Assembly (NCBI GenBank): GCA_002348425.1
Contig: DEBE01000007.1
Coordinates: 1 to 9,337 of the forward strand
Origin: Alphaproteobacteria bacterium UBA2964
GTDB taxonomy: Bacteria; Pseudomonadota; Alphaproteobacteria; MPNO01; UBA2964
Reading direction: 5' to 3'
DNA length: 9,337 bases
Shown: positions 1-6,949 of the stretch, one piece after another
Layout of the letters: every line of letters starts with the position of its first letter
Numbering within the stretch: the first letter of the stretch is position 1
The notes under the pieces: generated by a model
What the model saw: only the letters and a program-made list of their open reading frames with translations
The model's database searches: none
What the model was told of the DNA's origin: nothing
Position numbers and translations under genes: made by a program

Positions 1-786
1 TCCAAAATTGGGAAAACATTTTTTGATAATGAATGGATAGATGCACAACCCCGTCCCGGTAAAGTCGGTGGGGCATTTGCACATCCGACCGTGCCATCGG
101 TTCATCCCTATTTGCTGGTTAATTACATGGGGCGTCCACGTGATGTAATGACTTTAGCACACGAACTTGGTCATGGCGTACATCAGGTTTTGGCTGCGCC
201 TCAGGGGCATTTAAAATGCAATACGCCATTGACCTTGGCTGAGACTGCTTCAGTTTTTGGCGAAATGCTAACCTTTCGCTCCCTTTTAGATAATGAAAAC
301 AATCTTAAGAGAAAAAAAATCATGCTTGCCGGCAAAGTTGAAGATATGTTGAATACCGTAGTAAGACAGATTGCTTTCTATCAATTTGAACTGCAAGTTC
401 ATAATGCGCGACGCATAGGAGAAATTTCTGCAGAACAAATTTGCAAAATTTGGATGGGTGTGCAGCGAAATAGTCTTGGACCATCAATCCGTCTCCACGA
501 TGAATACAAATATTTTTGGGCCTATATACCACATTTTATACATTCACCATTCTATGTCTATGCGTATGCCTTCGGCGATTGTTTGGTGAACTCTCTTTAT
601 TCTATTTATGAAAATGGTTGGGAGGGTTTTGAGAATCTATATTTAAATATGCTGCGGGCAGGTGGCACACTACATCACAAAAAATTACTCGCGCCTTTTG
701 ATCTTGATGCATCAGACCCGGAATTCTGGTCTAAGGGCTTGAATGTGATCGTAAGATTTATAGACGAACTGGAGAAGTTAGAATAA
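1..786 (+). CDS. pepF: M3 family oligoendopeptidase (PepF-like), 3' part
   Basis: Zinc metallopeptidase that cleaves short peptides, normally in the cytoplasm. The frame is open from base 1, so the 5' end lies outside the window and 261 residues remain of a family usually near 600. The motif HELGH is at residues 54-58 (160-174), giving the two zinc histidines and the catalytic glutamate. The third ligand is probably Glu81 (241-243) in the ETAS motif. The stretch before the site (RPGK, GGAF, HPTVPSVHPY) and the later HSPFYVYAYAFG segment from residue 181 are typical of the oligoendopeptidase F branch (M3B). A GTG at 91 lies inside the conserved core and is not the start. The stop is 5 nt before the ABC1 gene, so the two are probably co-transcribed. 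The family is clear; the exact substrate, and so the symbol, is less certain. Confidence 0.93.
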   Translation, partial: SKIGKTFFDNEWIDAQPRPGKVGGAFAHPTVPSVHPYLLVNYMGRPRDVMTLAHELGHGVHQVLAAPQGHLKCNTPLTLAETASVFGEMLTFRSLLDNENNLKRKKIMLAGKVEDMLNTVVRQIAFYQFELQVHNARRIGEISAEQICKIWMGVQRNSLGPSIRLHDEYKYFWAYIPHFIHSPFYVYAYAFGDCLVNSLYSIYENGWEGFENLYLNMLRAGGTLHHKKLLAPFDLDASDPEFWSKGLNVIVRFIDELEKLE

Positions 787-791
787 CTCAA

Positions 792-2147
792 ATGGAAGAT
801 AAGAAATTAGAGAAAAGAAATACTTTCAGCGGGCGAGTAAAACGTTATGCGCGTGTGAGTGGAGCTGTTGGTGGTTTAGCAGCGCGCCTTGCAACCTCTA
901 AATACCTTGGTTCTAACCTTGATAAAGCTGAACACGCTAGAGAATTAAGGGATGCCCTTGGAGGTTTGAAGGGGCCATTAATGAAAGTGGCACAAATCAT
1001 GTCAACAGTACCGGATTTTTTACCACAGGAGTACATTGAAGAACTAGGTCATTTGCAAAATAACGCGCCTGCTATGGGATGGCTTTTTGTAAAACGTCGT
1101 ATGGCTTCGGAACTTGGCCGAAATTGGGAAAATAAATTTAAAAGCTTTGAACATGCCGCCGCCGCCGCCGCGTCTTTAGGTCAAGTTCATCGGGCCACAT
1201 CCAAATCCGGGCAGCCTCTCGCTTGTAAATTACAATATCCCGATATGCGTTCAATCGTTGAAGCTGACCTTGGGCAGCTGCAAATAATTTTTTCTGTTTA
1301 TCGCCGTTTTGATAAAGCGATTGACCCGCAAGAAATTCATGCTGAAATTTCTTCTCGTTTACGGGAGGAACTCGATTACACTCGAGAAGCAGCTCACATC
1401 AAATTATATCAAATCATGTTGAGCGCTGAAGAAAATGTTCACATACCAGAAATCTTTCCAGAGCTGTCAACTGACCGCTTGTTGAGTATGAGCTGGCTTG
1501 ACGGTGAAAATCTTTTAACCGCGAGGGAAGACCCTCAAATTAAACGTAATAAGATCGCTCAAAATCTTTTTCGCGCATGGTACGTCCCTTTCTATTCTTA
1601 CGGATGTATCCATGGTGATCCGCATTTGGGTAACTACTCAGTCCGAGCCGATGGAACAATAAATCTTTTAGATTTTGGTTGTATCCGGATGTTTGAAGCA
1701 AGTTTTGTTCAGGGTGTTCTGGATTTATATAATTCCTTACTAAAAAATGATAAAGATTTAGCCATCAAAGCCTATGAAACATGGGGTTTTAAGAATCTTA
1801 CTAAAGATATTATCGATGTTCTTAATGTTTGGGCAGGCTTTATTTATGCTCCGTTATTGCAAGATAAGAAACGCAAAATTCAAGAAGGCGATAGTAAAAT
1901 GTATGGAGCGGAGGTTGCTGCAAAAGTACATAAGCAATTACACCAGCTGGGTGGTGTAAAACCACCTCGCGAGTTTGTATTGATGGATCGAGCTGCAGTT
2001 GGGCTCGGTTCCGTATTCACACATTTATCTGCAAAGGTGAATTGGCATAGGCTATTCAATGAACTCATTACTGATTTTGATTTAAAAATACTAGAAGAAC
2101 GGCAACTAAATGCAGTTAAGCACGCAAAAGTACCTCTTAAAAATTGA
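792..2147 (+). CDS. ABC1/UbiB/COQ8 family atypical kinase-like protein
   Basis: Member of the ABC1 (AarF/UbiB/ADCK) protein-kinase-like family, whose studied members support ubiquinone synthesis as ATPases or atypical kinases. It has 451 residues. In order I see the family's N-terminal KxGQ element in the form KVAQ (65-68), an alanine-rich nucleotide loop (122-127) running into SLGQVHRA, the ATP-site lysine Lys146 (ACK), EELDYTREA (192-200), the catalytic loop HGDPHLGN (274-281) and the metal-binding DFG (294-296). All key catalytic residues are present. E. coli UbiB is near 546 residues with C-terminal membrane helices. This protein is shorter and I see no membrane helix at its end, so it is probably soluble or peripheral. 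The ATG at 792 is preceded by GGAG at 771-774, which is rather far away, so translation may be coupled to the upstream peptidase gene. A role in quinone synthesis is inference from the family; orthology to ubiB itself is not shown. Confidence 0.9.
   Translation: MEDKKLEKRNTFSGRVKRYARVSGAVGGLAARLATSKYLGSNLDKAEHARELRDALGGLKGPLMKVAQIMSTVPDFLPQEYIEELGHLQNNAPAMGWLFVKRRMASELGRNWENKFKSFEHAAAAAASLGQVHRATSKSGQPLACKLQYPDMRSIVEADLGQLQIIFSVYRRFDKAIDPQEIHAEISSRLREELDYTREAAHIKLYQIMLSAEENVHIPEIFPELSTDRLLSMSWLDGENLLTAREDPQIKRNKIAQNLFRAWYVPFYSYGCIHGDPHLGNYSVRADGTINLLDFGCIRMFEASFVQGVLDLYNSLLKNDKDLAIKAYETWGFKNLTKDIIDVLNVWAGFIYAPLLQDKKRKIQEGDSKMYGAEVAAKVHKQLHQLGGVKPPREFVLMDRAAVGLGSVFTHLSAKVNWHRLFNELITDFDLKILEERQLNAVKHAKVPLKN
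1155..1169 (+). repeat. Perfect (GCC)5 triplet run in the ABC1 gene
   Basis: Five consecutive GCC codons followed by one GCG code for the alanine run at residues 122-127. It is short but perfect, and it stands out in an AT-rich gene. It encodes the alanine-rich loop that replaces the glycine-rich loop of ordinary kinases. Confidence 0.8.
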
Positions 2148-2274
2148 ATTTATTATTTATAATTTATGTAATTTTTACTGTTTCCTTCCTGCAATCTTTT
2201 TGTTAGATAGACACACCAAAAATGAGGGTAAGACCTATTTGTCTTATTTTTACTGAAAGGGGATATGTAAAACT
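2148..2274 (+). promoter_or_regulatory. Leader/promoter region upstream of rpsU
   Basis: This very AT-rich gap contains no ORF that I can support. A perfect TATAAT lies at 2158-2163, but the hexamer 17 nt upstream (TCTTAA, 2135-2140) is a poor -35, so the promoter is tentative. If it is used, rpsU would have a leader of roughly 100 nt containing the hairpin at 2228-2247. A good ribosome binding site, AAAGGGGA, is at 2256-2263, 11 nt before the GTG start. Confidence 0.3.
2228..2251 (+). terminator. Weak hairpin with T tail before rpsU
   Basis: GTAAGAC (2228-2234) pairs with GTCTTAT (2241-2247) in a 7-bp stem with one G-T pair and a 6-nt loop, and T residues follow to 2251. It could terminate the peptidase/ABC1 transcript or act within an rpsU leader. 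The stem is AT-rich and weak, so the call is tentative. Confidence 0.3.
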
Positions 2275-2478
2275 GTGCAAGTGTTTGTTCGGGATAATAA
2301 TGTTGACGGTGCTCTAAAAGCGTTAAAGAAAAAGATGCAGCGTGAAGGCATCTGGCGTGAAATGAAACGCGTCCGTTCTTTTGAAAAACCTTCTGAGCGT
2401 CGTGTAAGAAAGAAAGCAGAGGCGGTACGTCGTACACGCAAATTAGAACGCAAACGTATACAGGTGGAGGGTTTTTAA
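2275..2478 (+). CDS. rpsU: Small ribosomal subunit protein bS21
   Basis: Small basic protein of 67 residues belonging to the 30S subunit, where bS21 sits near the anti-Shine-Dalgarno end of 16S rRNA and helps initiation. The sequence begins [19 protein letters not shown] and continues with [17 protein letters not shown], the bS21 pattern with a lysine- and arginine-rich C-terminal half. Length and sequence fit alphaproteobacterial members. The start is GTG, supported by AAAGGGGA at 2256-2263 and by the conserved N-terminus. It lies 127 nt after the ABC1 gene and converges on bioA, with only 14 nt between the two stop codons. Confidence 0.96.
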   Translation: MQVFVRDNNVDGALKALKKKMQREGIWREMKRVRSFEKPSERRVRKKAEAVRRTRKLERKRIQVEGF

Positions 2479-2492
2479 ACCAACTATTCTGT

Positions 2493-3788
2493 TTACGCGG
2501 TCCTTAAAGCCCACTCTTTTATTACAGTTAAAACGGCTTTGGTTAATGTCTTTAGCTCACCTTTATTTATAATAAATGGTGGCATTAGGTATATGACATT
2601 ATCAAACGGCCTAACCCAGACGTTCTCTTTGGTGAAACGATGACGTAGCCAATGAATGTCTATTGGTTCCTTTATCTCAACGACACCTATTGCTCCCTTG
2701 ACGCGCACGTCAACGACACTTGGAACATCGCGGCAAAGTTCTAAGTCAACTAAAAGATCATCTTCGATTGTCTTGACTTGTTCTAATCTTTGATTGTTTT
2801 CAAACAGATCTAGAGAAGCATTTGCTGCGGTGGCTGCTAATGGGTTAGCCATAAAAGTTGGTCCATGCATAAAGGCTTTATTTTCTTCGTTGGATAAAAA
2901 TGCAGAAAAAACTTTAGCATTTGCTGCAGTAGCCGCCATGCCAATAGTTCCTCCCGTAAGAGCTTTGCCGAGACACATGATGTCGGGCGTTATGTCAGCT
3001 TGGTCGCAAGCAAACATAGACCCGGTTCGACCAAAGCCGGTAGCAATTTCATCGGCTATAAATAATATATTATGTCTTACACAAATATTATAAATATTTG
3101 ATAAAATTTCAGTATCATGAAATTTCAATCCACCGGCTGCTTGGACTAATGGCTCAATAATGAGTCCGGCTATGTTACGCCCATTAACCTCAAGTAGTTT
3201 CTCAAACTCTTTAAATTTCTTTATACTATTGGGTATCTCGGTTATAATTTGCTCTGGGATTGCGCCCTTAAAAATAGCATGCATCCCATCATCAGGGTCG
3301 CAGACTGACATCGCACCTATAGTGTCCCCATGATATGCATTTTTGAAACAAACAAATCGGTTGCGATTTGGTTCCCCTAAATTGAGCCAGTATTGCGTAG
3401 CCATTTTTAAAGCTACCTCAATAGCGACGGATCCCGAATCCGAGAAAAATATATGAGTTAAAGCTTTTGAACTTTTTTTACCTGGAAGGATAGAGGCCAG
3501 TCGGGAAGATAATTTTAAGGCTGGTTCATGGGTTAGTCCTCCGAACATTACATGAGGCATAATATCGAGTTGATTATGCATTGCATCTATTATGTGTTTG
3601 TGATTGTACCCGTGACAAGCTGTCCACCAAGACGAAATACCATCAATTAGCCAACGACCATCCAATAATTTGATTTGGGCACCGCGCGTTTCTACCGCGG
3701 TATATGGGTTGGCCTCGGTTTTCATCTGGGTGTATGGGCGCCACAGGTGTGTTAACCTCGGATCTTTGATAATGCCGAGTTTTCTCAT
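2493..3788 (-). CDS. bioA: Adenosylmethionine-8-amino-7-oxononanoate aminotransferase (DAPA synthase)
   Basis: PLP enzyme of class III aminotransferases that moves the amino group of S-adenosylmethionine to KAPA to give 7,8-diaminopelargonate, the second of the late biotin steps. It has 431 residues, against 429 in E. coli. Visible landmarks are SSWW (52-55), FFSDSGSVAIE (114-124, phosphate binding), AYHGDT (151-156, with the substrate tyrosine Tyr152), ADEIATGFGRTG (245-256, with PLP-contacting Asp246), the PLP lysine Lys275 in CLGKALTGG, and RPF (393-395) with the carboxylate-binding arginine Arg393. The ATG at 3788 follows the bioB stop after 4 nt. An AAGGA overlaps that stop and ends 1 nt before the ATG, which is unusually close, so initiation may depend on coupling to bioB termination. 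Length and N-terminal alignment with E. coli BioA support this start. Confidence 0.97.
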   Translation of the reverse strand: MRKLGIIKDPRLTHLWRPYTQMKTEANPYTAVETRGAQIKLLDGRWLIDGISSWWTACHGYNHKHIIDAMHNQLDIMPHVMFGGLTHEPALKLSSRLASILPGKKSSKALTHIFFSDSGSVAIEVALKMATQYWLNLGEPNRNRFVCFKNAYHGDTIGAMSVCDPDDGMHAIFKGAIPEQIITEIPNSIKKFKEFEKLLEVNGRNIAGLIIEPLVQAAGGLKFHDTEILSNIYNICVRHNILFIADEIATGFGRTGSMFACDQADITPDIMCLGKALTGGTIGMAATAANAKVFSAFLSNEENKAFMHGPTFMANPLAATAANASLDLFENNQRLEQVKTIEDDLLVDLELCRDVPSVVDVRVKGAIGVVEIKEPIDIHWLRHRFTKENVWVRPFDNVIYLMPPFIINKGELKTLTKAVLTVIKEWALRTA

Positions 3789-3792
3789 ATCC

Positions 3793-4791
3793 TTATTTCA
3801 TCGGCTTAAGGCCAAGTTTATTAAATAACAATTTATCTGCCTTCCGTTCTGGATTTTCTGTAGTAAGTAATTCATCACCATAAAAAATCGAATTGGCTCC
3901 AGCTATAAAACACAGGGCTTGCGCCTCATCAGTCATGGCATTACGGCCGGCAGAAAGGCGGACGACAGATGCCGGCATAATTATCCTTGTAACTGCGATT
4001 GTTCGGACGAATTCAATAATATCTATAGATAGAGAATCCGATAAAGGTGTTCCCTTGACAGGTACAAGCATATTTATTGGAACACTTTGGGGATGTTCTG
4101 AAAGGGTAGCCAAAGTGGTAAGCATATCAATACGATCTTGACGGGTTTCGCCCATTCCGACTATACCGCCACAGCAAACCTTGACACCTGCGTCACGAAC
4201 GCTGCTCAGTGTTTGTATTCGATCCTCATAGGAACGGGTAGAAATAATTTCGCTGTAGTAGTCTTTTGATGTATCGATGTTGTGGTTGTAATAATCTAGT
4301 CCCGATTGCTGTAATTTTTGGGCCTGCCCTTCTTTTAACATTCCAAGTGTGACACAGGTTTCAAGGCCTAGTTTTTTGACTCCTTCTACCATCTTACAAA
4401 CTAAGTCCAAGTCACGATCTGTCGGGCTACGCCAGGCCGCTCCCATACAAAATCGTGTTGCCCCCTCGGTTTTGGCGTTTTTGGCAGCAGCTAAAACCGA
4501 ATCGATATTCAATAACTGTTCTTTATCTGTCTCGGTATTATAGTGTGCACTTTGCGGACAATAGGCACAATCCTCGGGGCAGCCGCCAGTTTTAATAGAG
4601 AGGAGTGTGCTTATTTGAACTTCATTCGATACAAAATATTCTCTGTGAATTGATTGTGCTGCATATAGTAAATCATTGAAGGGTTGGGAGAATAATAATT
4701 CTACTTCCTCGAATGTCCAATTATGCCTTACTTTTGTATTCATCTTTCCTTCGGCCATATGATTGGATACATTTTTACTTGAAATAGCCAT
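3793..4791 (-). CDS. bioB: Biotin synthase (radical SAM)
   Basis: Radical SAM enzyme that inserts sulfur into dethiobiotin to form biotin, the last step. It has 332 residues. The SAM-cluster cysteines are Cys71, Cys75 and Cys78 (CPEDCAYC). Ligands of the auxiliary 2Fe-2S cluster match E. coli with a constant offset of 18: Cys115, Cys146, Cys206 and Arg278 (VVRLSAGR). Start choice is not settled. The ATG at 4791 has GGTGG 6 nt upstream, a near-consensus site at good spacing. The ATG at 4743 (residue 17) better matches the usual N-terminal length and has AAGGA 3 nt upstream. I keep the longer form. It is first in a leftward bioB-bioA pair and divergent from bioF. Confidence 0.97.
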   Translation of the reverse strand: MAISSKNVSNHMAEGKMNTKVRHNWTFEEVELLFSQPFNDLLYAAQSIHREYFVSNEVQISTLLSIKTGGCPEDCAYCPQSAHYNTETDKEQLLNIDSVLAAAKNAKTEGATRFCMGAAWRSPTDRDLDLVCKMVEGVKKLGLETCVTLGMLKEGQAQKLQQSGLDYYNHNIDTSKDYYSEIISTRSYEDRIQTLSSVRDAGVKVCCGGIVGMGETRQDRIDMLTTLATLSEHPQSVPINMLVPVKGTPLSDSLSIDIIEFVRTIAVTRIIMPASVVRLSAGRNAMTDEAQALCFIAGANSIFYGDELLTTENPERKADKLLFNKLGLKPMK

Positions 4792-4899
4792 CGCTTCCCA
4801 CCAAAAATTTAGCCTATATTATTACGACAAATTTGGATCATAAAGGTGTAGTGTGTAGTTATCACTATTGCTGCGGAAAAAGAAGGGGTAGAACTCAAA
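4792..4899. promoter_or_regulatory. Divergent bioB/bioF intergenic control region
   Basis: These 108 nt must hold the promoters of both biotin arms. On the minus strand, TTTATG and TAATAT are 17 nt apart in front of bioB, with only 3/6 and 4/6 matches to the sigma-70 hexamers. On the plus strand no convincing pair was found. An inverted repeat, TAGTG (4849-4853) and CACTA (4863-4867) separated by 9 nt, lies just upstream of the bioF ribosome binding site AAGGGG (4883-4888) and could be an operator. I see neither a BirA-type palindrome nor a BioR-type TTATnnATAA box. Confidence 0.5.
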
Positions 4900-6048
4900 T
4901 TGACAGTTGATTTGATGGCGAAAGCCAAACTTCAAAAGCTTGATCAACAGAATTTACTTCGTTCACTCCAAGAGACAGGTAGAGATGAAGCATGCAATGT
5001 TATTCGAGCGGGGCAGAATTTAATATCTTTTTGTTGCAATGATTATTTAGGTTTATCGCAAAATCCGGATGTGAAAAATGCAGCCGTCAATGCAGTTTTA
5101 GAATATGGCGTTGGTGCCGGTGCTTCCCGGCTAGTTACAGGAAATCATCCTTTATATGAACAACTAGAAAGTTTGCTTGCCAATATCAAAGGGACTGAGG
5201 CTGCACTAGTATTCGGTAGCGGCTATCTTGCTAATCTTGGTGTGCCGCCGGTCATAGCAGGAAGAAATGATCTGATTGTCGCGGATGAGCTATCCCATGC
5301 TAGTATGCGTGCGGGAATTAGGGCATCAACAGCCGATAGTGTGCTTTTTAGGCATAACGATATCCTGAATTGCAGAGCCATACTAAAACAAAAAAGACAT
5401 AAATATAAAAATTGTCTTCTTATGACCGAAGGCGTTTTTAGCATGGATGGCGACTTAGCCCCTTTGGCCGATTTATGCAATTTGGCGGAGGAGTTTGACT
5501 CAATAATTTTGACAGATGACGCGCATGGCTTCGGGGTGATGGGCGAAGGAAGGGGAAGCGCTGCTGAATTAGGTGTAAGTGATAGAATTCCTCTACAAAT
5601 GGGTACCTTGTCAAAGTCGGTTGGTGTTTATGGGGGATTTATCTGTGCCTCAAGGGCTGTGATAGATCTTTTAGTTAATCGCGGTCGTAGCCTTATTTAT
5701 GCAACTGGATTGCCACCATCCGTCGTTGCTGCCGCAGTTGCGTCATTGAAAATTATACAAACAAATAAAAAGCTGACTAATCTCCCTATCCTTAATGCAA
5801 GGCGGTTCTCAAGGCGGTTGGGCCTGCCAGATGCGGATAGCCCCATAATACCTATTATCACTAAAACCTCGAAGAAGGCACTTGAATCATCTCAAAAACT
5901 TATGAATGAAGGGTTTCTTGTTACCGCAATACGTCCGCCCACAGTTCCGGAAGGGACGGCAAGATTGCGGTTTACTTTCTCGGCCCGACACCGCAAGGAG
6001 GAGATAGATAGATTGGCTGCTACGGTTTTGAAGATTGGTTTGGTGTAA
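4900..6048 (+). CDS. bioF: 8-amino-7-oxononanoate synthase (KAPA synthase)
   Basis: PLP enzyme of the alpha-oxoamine synthase family that condenses a pimeloyl thioester with L-alanine to give KAPA, the first of the late biotin steps. It has 382 residues, close to the family norm. Motifs are CNDYLGL (46-52), GSGYLANLG (106-114), His133 in LSHAS stacking on PLP, TEGVFSMDGD (176-185), DDAHG (206-210) with the PLP aspartate and histidine, the PLP lysine Lys239 in GTLSKS, and RPPTVPEGTARLR (345-357). The start is TTG at 4900, 11 nt after AAGGGG. The in-frame ATG at 4915 has no ribosome binding site at a usable distance, but it would lose only five residues. The stop overlaps the bioD ATG by one base (TAATG), so translation of the pair is probably coupled. 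Confidence 0.96.
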   Translation: MTVDLMAKAKLQKLDQQNLLRSLQETGRDEACNVIRAGQNLISFCCNDYLGLSQNPDVKNAAVNAVLEYGVGAGASRLVTGNHPLYEQLESLLANIKGTEAALVFGSGYLANLGVPPVIAGRNDLIVADELSHASMRAGIRASTADSVLFRHNDILNCRAILKQKRHKYKNCLLMTEGVFSMDGDLAPLADLCNLAEEFDSIILTDDAHGFGVMGEGRGSAAELGVSDRIPLQMGTLSKSVGVYGGFICASRAVIDLLVNRGRSLIYATGLPPSVVAAAVASLKIIQTNKKLTNLPILNARRFSRRLGLPDADSPIIPIITKTSKKALESSQKLMNEGFLVTAIRPPTVPEGTARLRFTFSARHRKEEIDRLAATVLKIGLV

Positions 6049-6728
6049 TGCGTACGTTTTTTATTTCTGGTACCGGTACTGAGATTGGTAAAACGTTAGT
6101 GACGACCATTTTATTGCGTCAAATTCGTATGGCAAAGAAACCTGTCGAAGCTATAAAACCAATTATAACAGGTTTTGATGAAAATAATCTCTACAAAACC
6201 GATACCGCTATGATTTTGAACGAACTCGGTCGAGAAGTATCAAAAGATAACATTGATCAAATTTCTCCCTGGCGATTTAAAGAGGCTATTTCACCAAATT
6301 TGGCTGCAGATTCAGAGGGCCGCTCTTTAATTGTGGAAAAAGTCGCTGCCTTTTGTAAATCTAAAATGCACAGAGATCAAATTTTACTGATCGAGGGAAT
6401 CGGCGGGGTAATGGTACCTCTTAATGATACGGAGACGGTGCTGGATCTTATAGCAAAAGTTGGCGCACCTATCGTGCTTGTAGTTGGCTCTTATCTTGGA
6501 ACATTAAGTCATACTCTGACTGCATTTCAGGCAGTGTCACACTACGGCATAAAAATTGCTGGTGTCGTCATAAGTGAATCTTACAAAAGTCCGGTCTCAC
6601 TTATTGAAACTCAGCGGACGCTATCAAAGTTCCGAAACCAATTTCCTTTCGTTATTTTACCGCGAATAAAAGATATAAAAGAATTTACGGATGTGCCCTG
6701 CATAGCTTCTGAACTTGGGATCCTCTAA
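6048..6728 (+). CDS. bioD: ATP-dependent dethiobiotin synthetase
   Basis: Cytoplasmic P-loop enzyme that closes the ureido ring of DAPA with CO2 and ATP to give dethiobiotin. It has 226 residues, the usual size. Residues 8-16 form the P-loop (GTGTEIGKT, with Lys15). Lys37 in IKPI matches the catalytic lysine at position 37 of E. coli BioD. Asp52 (KTDTAM), SPNLAA (82-87) and EGIGG (116-120) match the remaining active-site segments, and GSYLGTLSHT (147-156) is the usual conserved turn. The ATG overlaps the bioF stop by one base. It is the last gene of the rightward biotin arm and is followed by a possible terminator hairpin. Confidence 0.96.
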   Translation: MRTFFISGTGTEIGKTLVTTILLRQIRMAKKPVEAIKPIITGFDENNLYKTDTAMILNELGREVSKDNIDQISPWRFKEAISPNLAADSEGRSLIVEKVAAFCKSKMHRDQILLIEGIGGVMVPLNDTETVLDLIAKVGAPIVLVVGSYLGTLSHTLTAFQAVSHYGIKIAGVVISESYKSPVSLIETQRTLSKFRNQFPFVILPRIKDIKEFTDVPCIASELGIL

Positions 6729-6742
6729 AAGGGGACTAAGGT

Positions 6743-6770
6743 TAAACTAATGCATAGTTTAGTTTATTTT
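6743..6770 (+). terminator. Putative terminator after bioD
   Basis: TAAACTA (6743-6749) and TAGTTTA (6755-6761) form a perfect 7-bp stem with a 5-nt loop, followed by the T-rich stretch GTTTATTTT to 6770. It starts 14 nt after the bioD stop. The stem is AT-rich apart from one G-C pair, so it would be a weak intrinsic terminator. Confidence 0.4.
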
Positions 6771-6911
6771 ACAGATTGCATTGCCAATCGTCAGTTTTTT
6801 AGCTCTATTTTAGTAACACTATCCATAAACATTTAATAAAAGTTTTATTTGCTTAAAAATTTGAGTGATATCCTCTTGGCAAATTGGCGACAAACAGGCA
6901 TTGTGCGGTCT

Positions 6912-6940
6912 ATGACCCTTCCAAATAGGTAGATTATACT
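6912..6940 (+). promoter_or_regulatory. Probable promoter of the pnt operon
   Basis: ATGACC (6912-6917, 4/6 match to TTGACA with the TGAC core) and TATACT (6935-6940, 5/6 match to TATAAT) are separated by exactly 17 nt. The expected start of transcription, about 6-8 nt after the -10, falls at roughly 6946-6949, next to the pntAA ATG at 6950. A direct repeat of TTGGC (6876-6880 and 6884-6888) lies upstream and might bind a regulator. Confidence 0.45.
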
Positions 6941-6949
6941 ATTAGTTTG

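Noticed and set aside
2153..2453. Two minus-strand open frames across the rpsU region
   Set aside because: They overlap the conserved bS21 gene and its leader, and neither translation resembles a known protein.
2794..3093. 99-codon open frame on the + strand inside bioA
   Set aside because: It lies wholly antisense to a clearly conserved bioA, has no recognisable domain and no good ribosome binding site. I read it as a shadow frame.
3893..4141. 82-codon open frame on the + strand inside bioB
   Set aside because: Antisense shadow of the conserved bioB sequence; composition follows the opposite strand's codons.
4857..4870. Possible BioR box around TTATCACTAT
   Set aside because: Only the left half TTATC resembles the known box; the right half lacks the ATAA that would make the palindrome.
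6774..6800. Second hairpin after bioD (GATTG/CAATC) with a T6 run
   Set aside because: The stem is only 5 bp and the T run starts 5 nt after the stem, so it does not fit an intrinsic terminator well.
6876..6904. Alternative pnt promoter with TTGGCA as -35
   Set aside because: The -35 is a good 5/6 match, but the hexamer at the right distance (CATTGT) matches the -10 in only 3 of 6 positions. The downstream pair at 6912-6940 is better.
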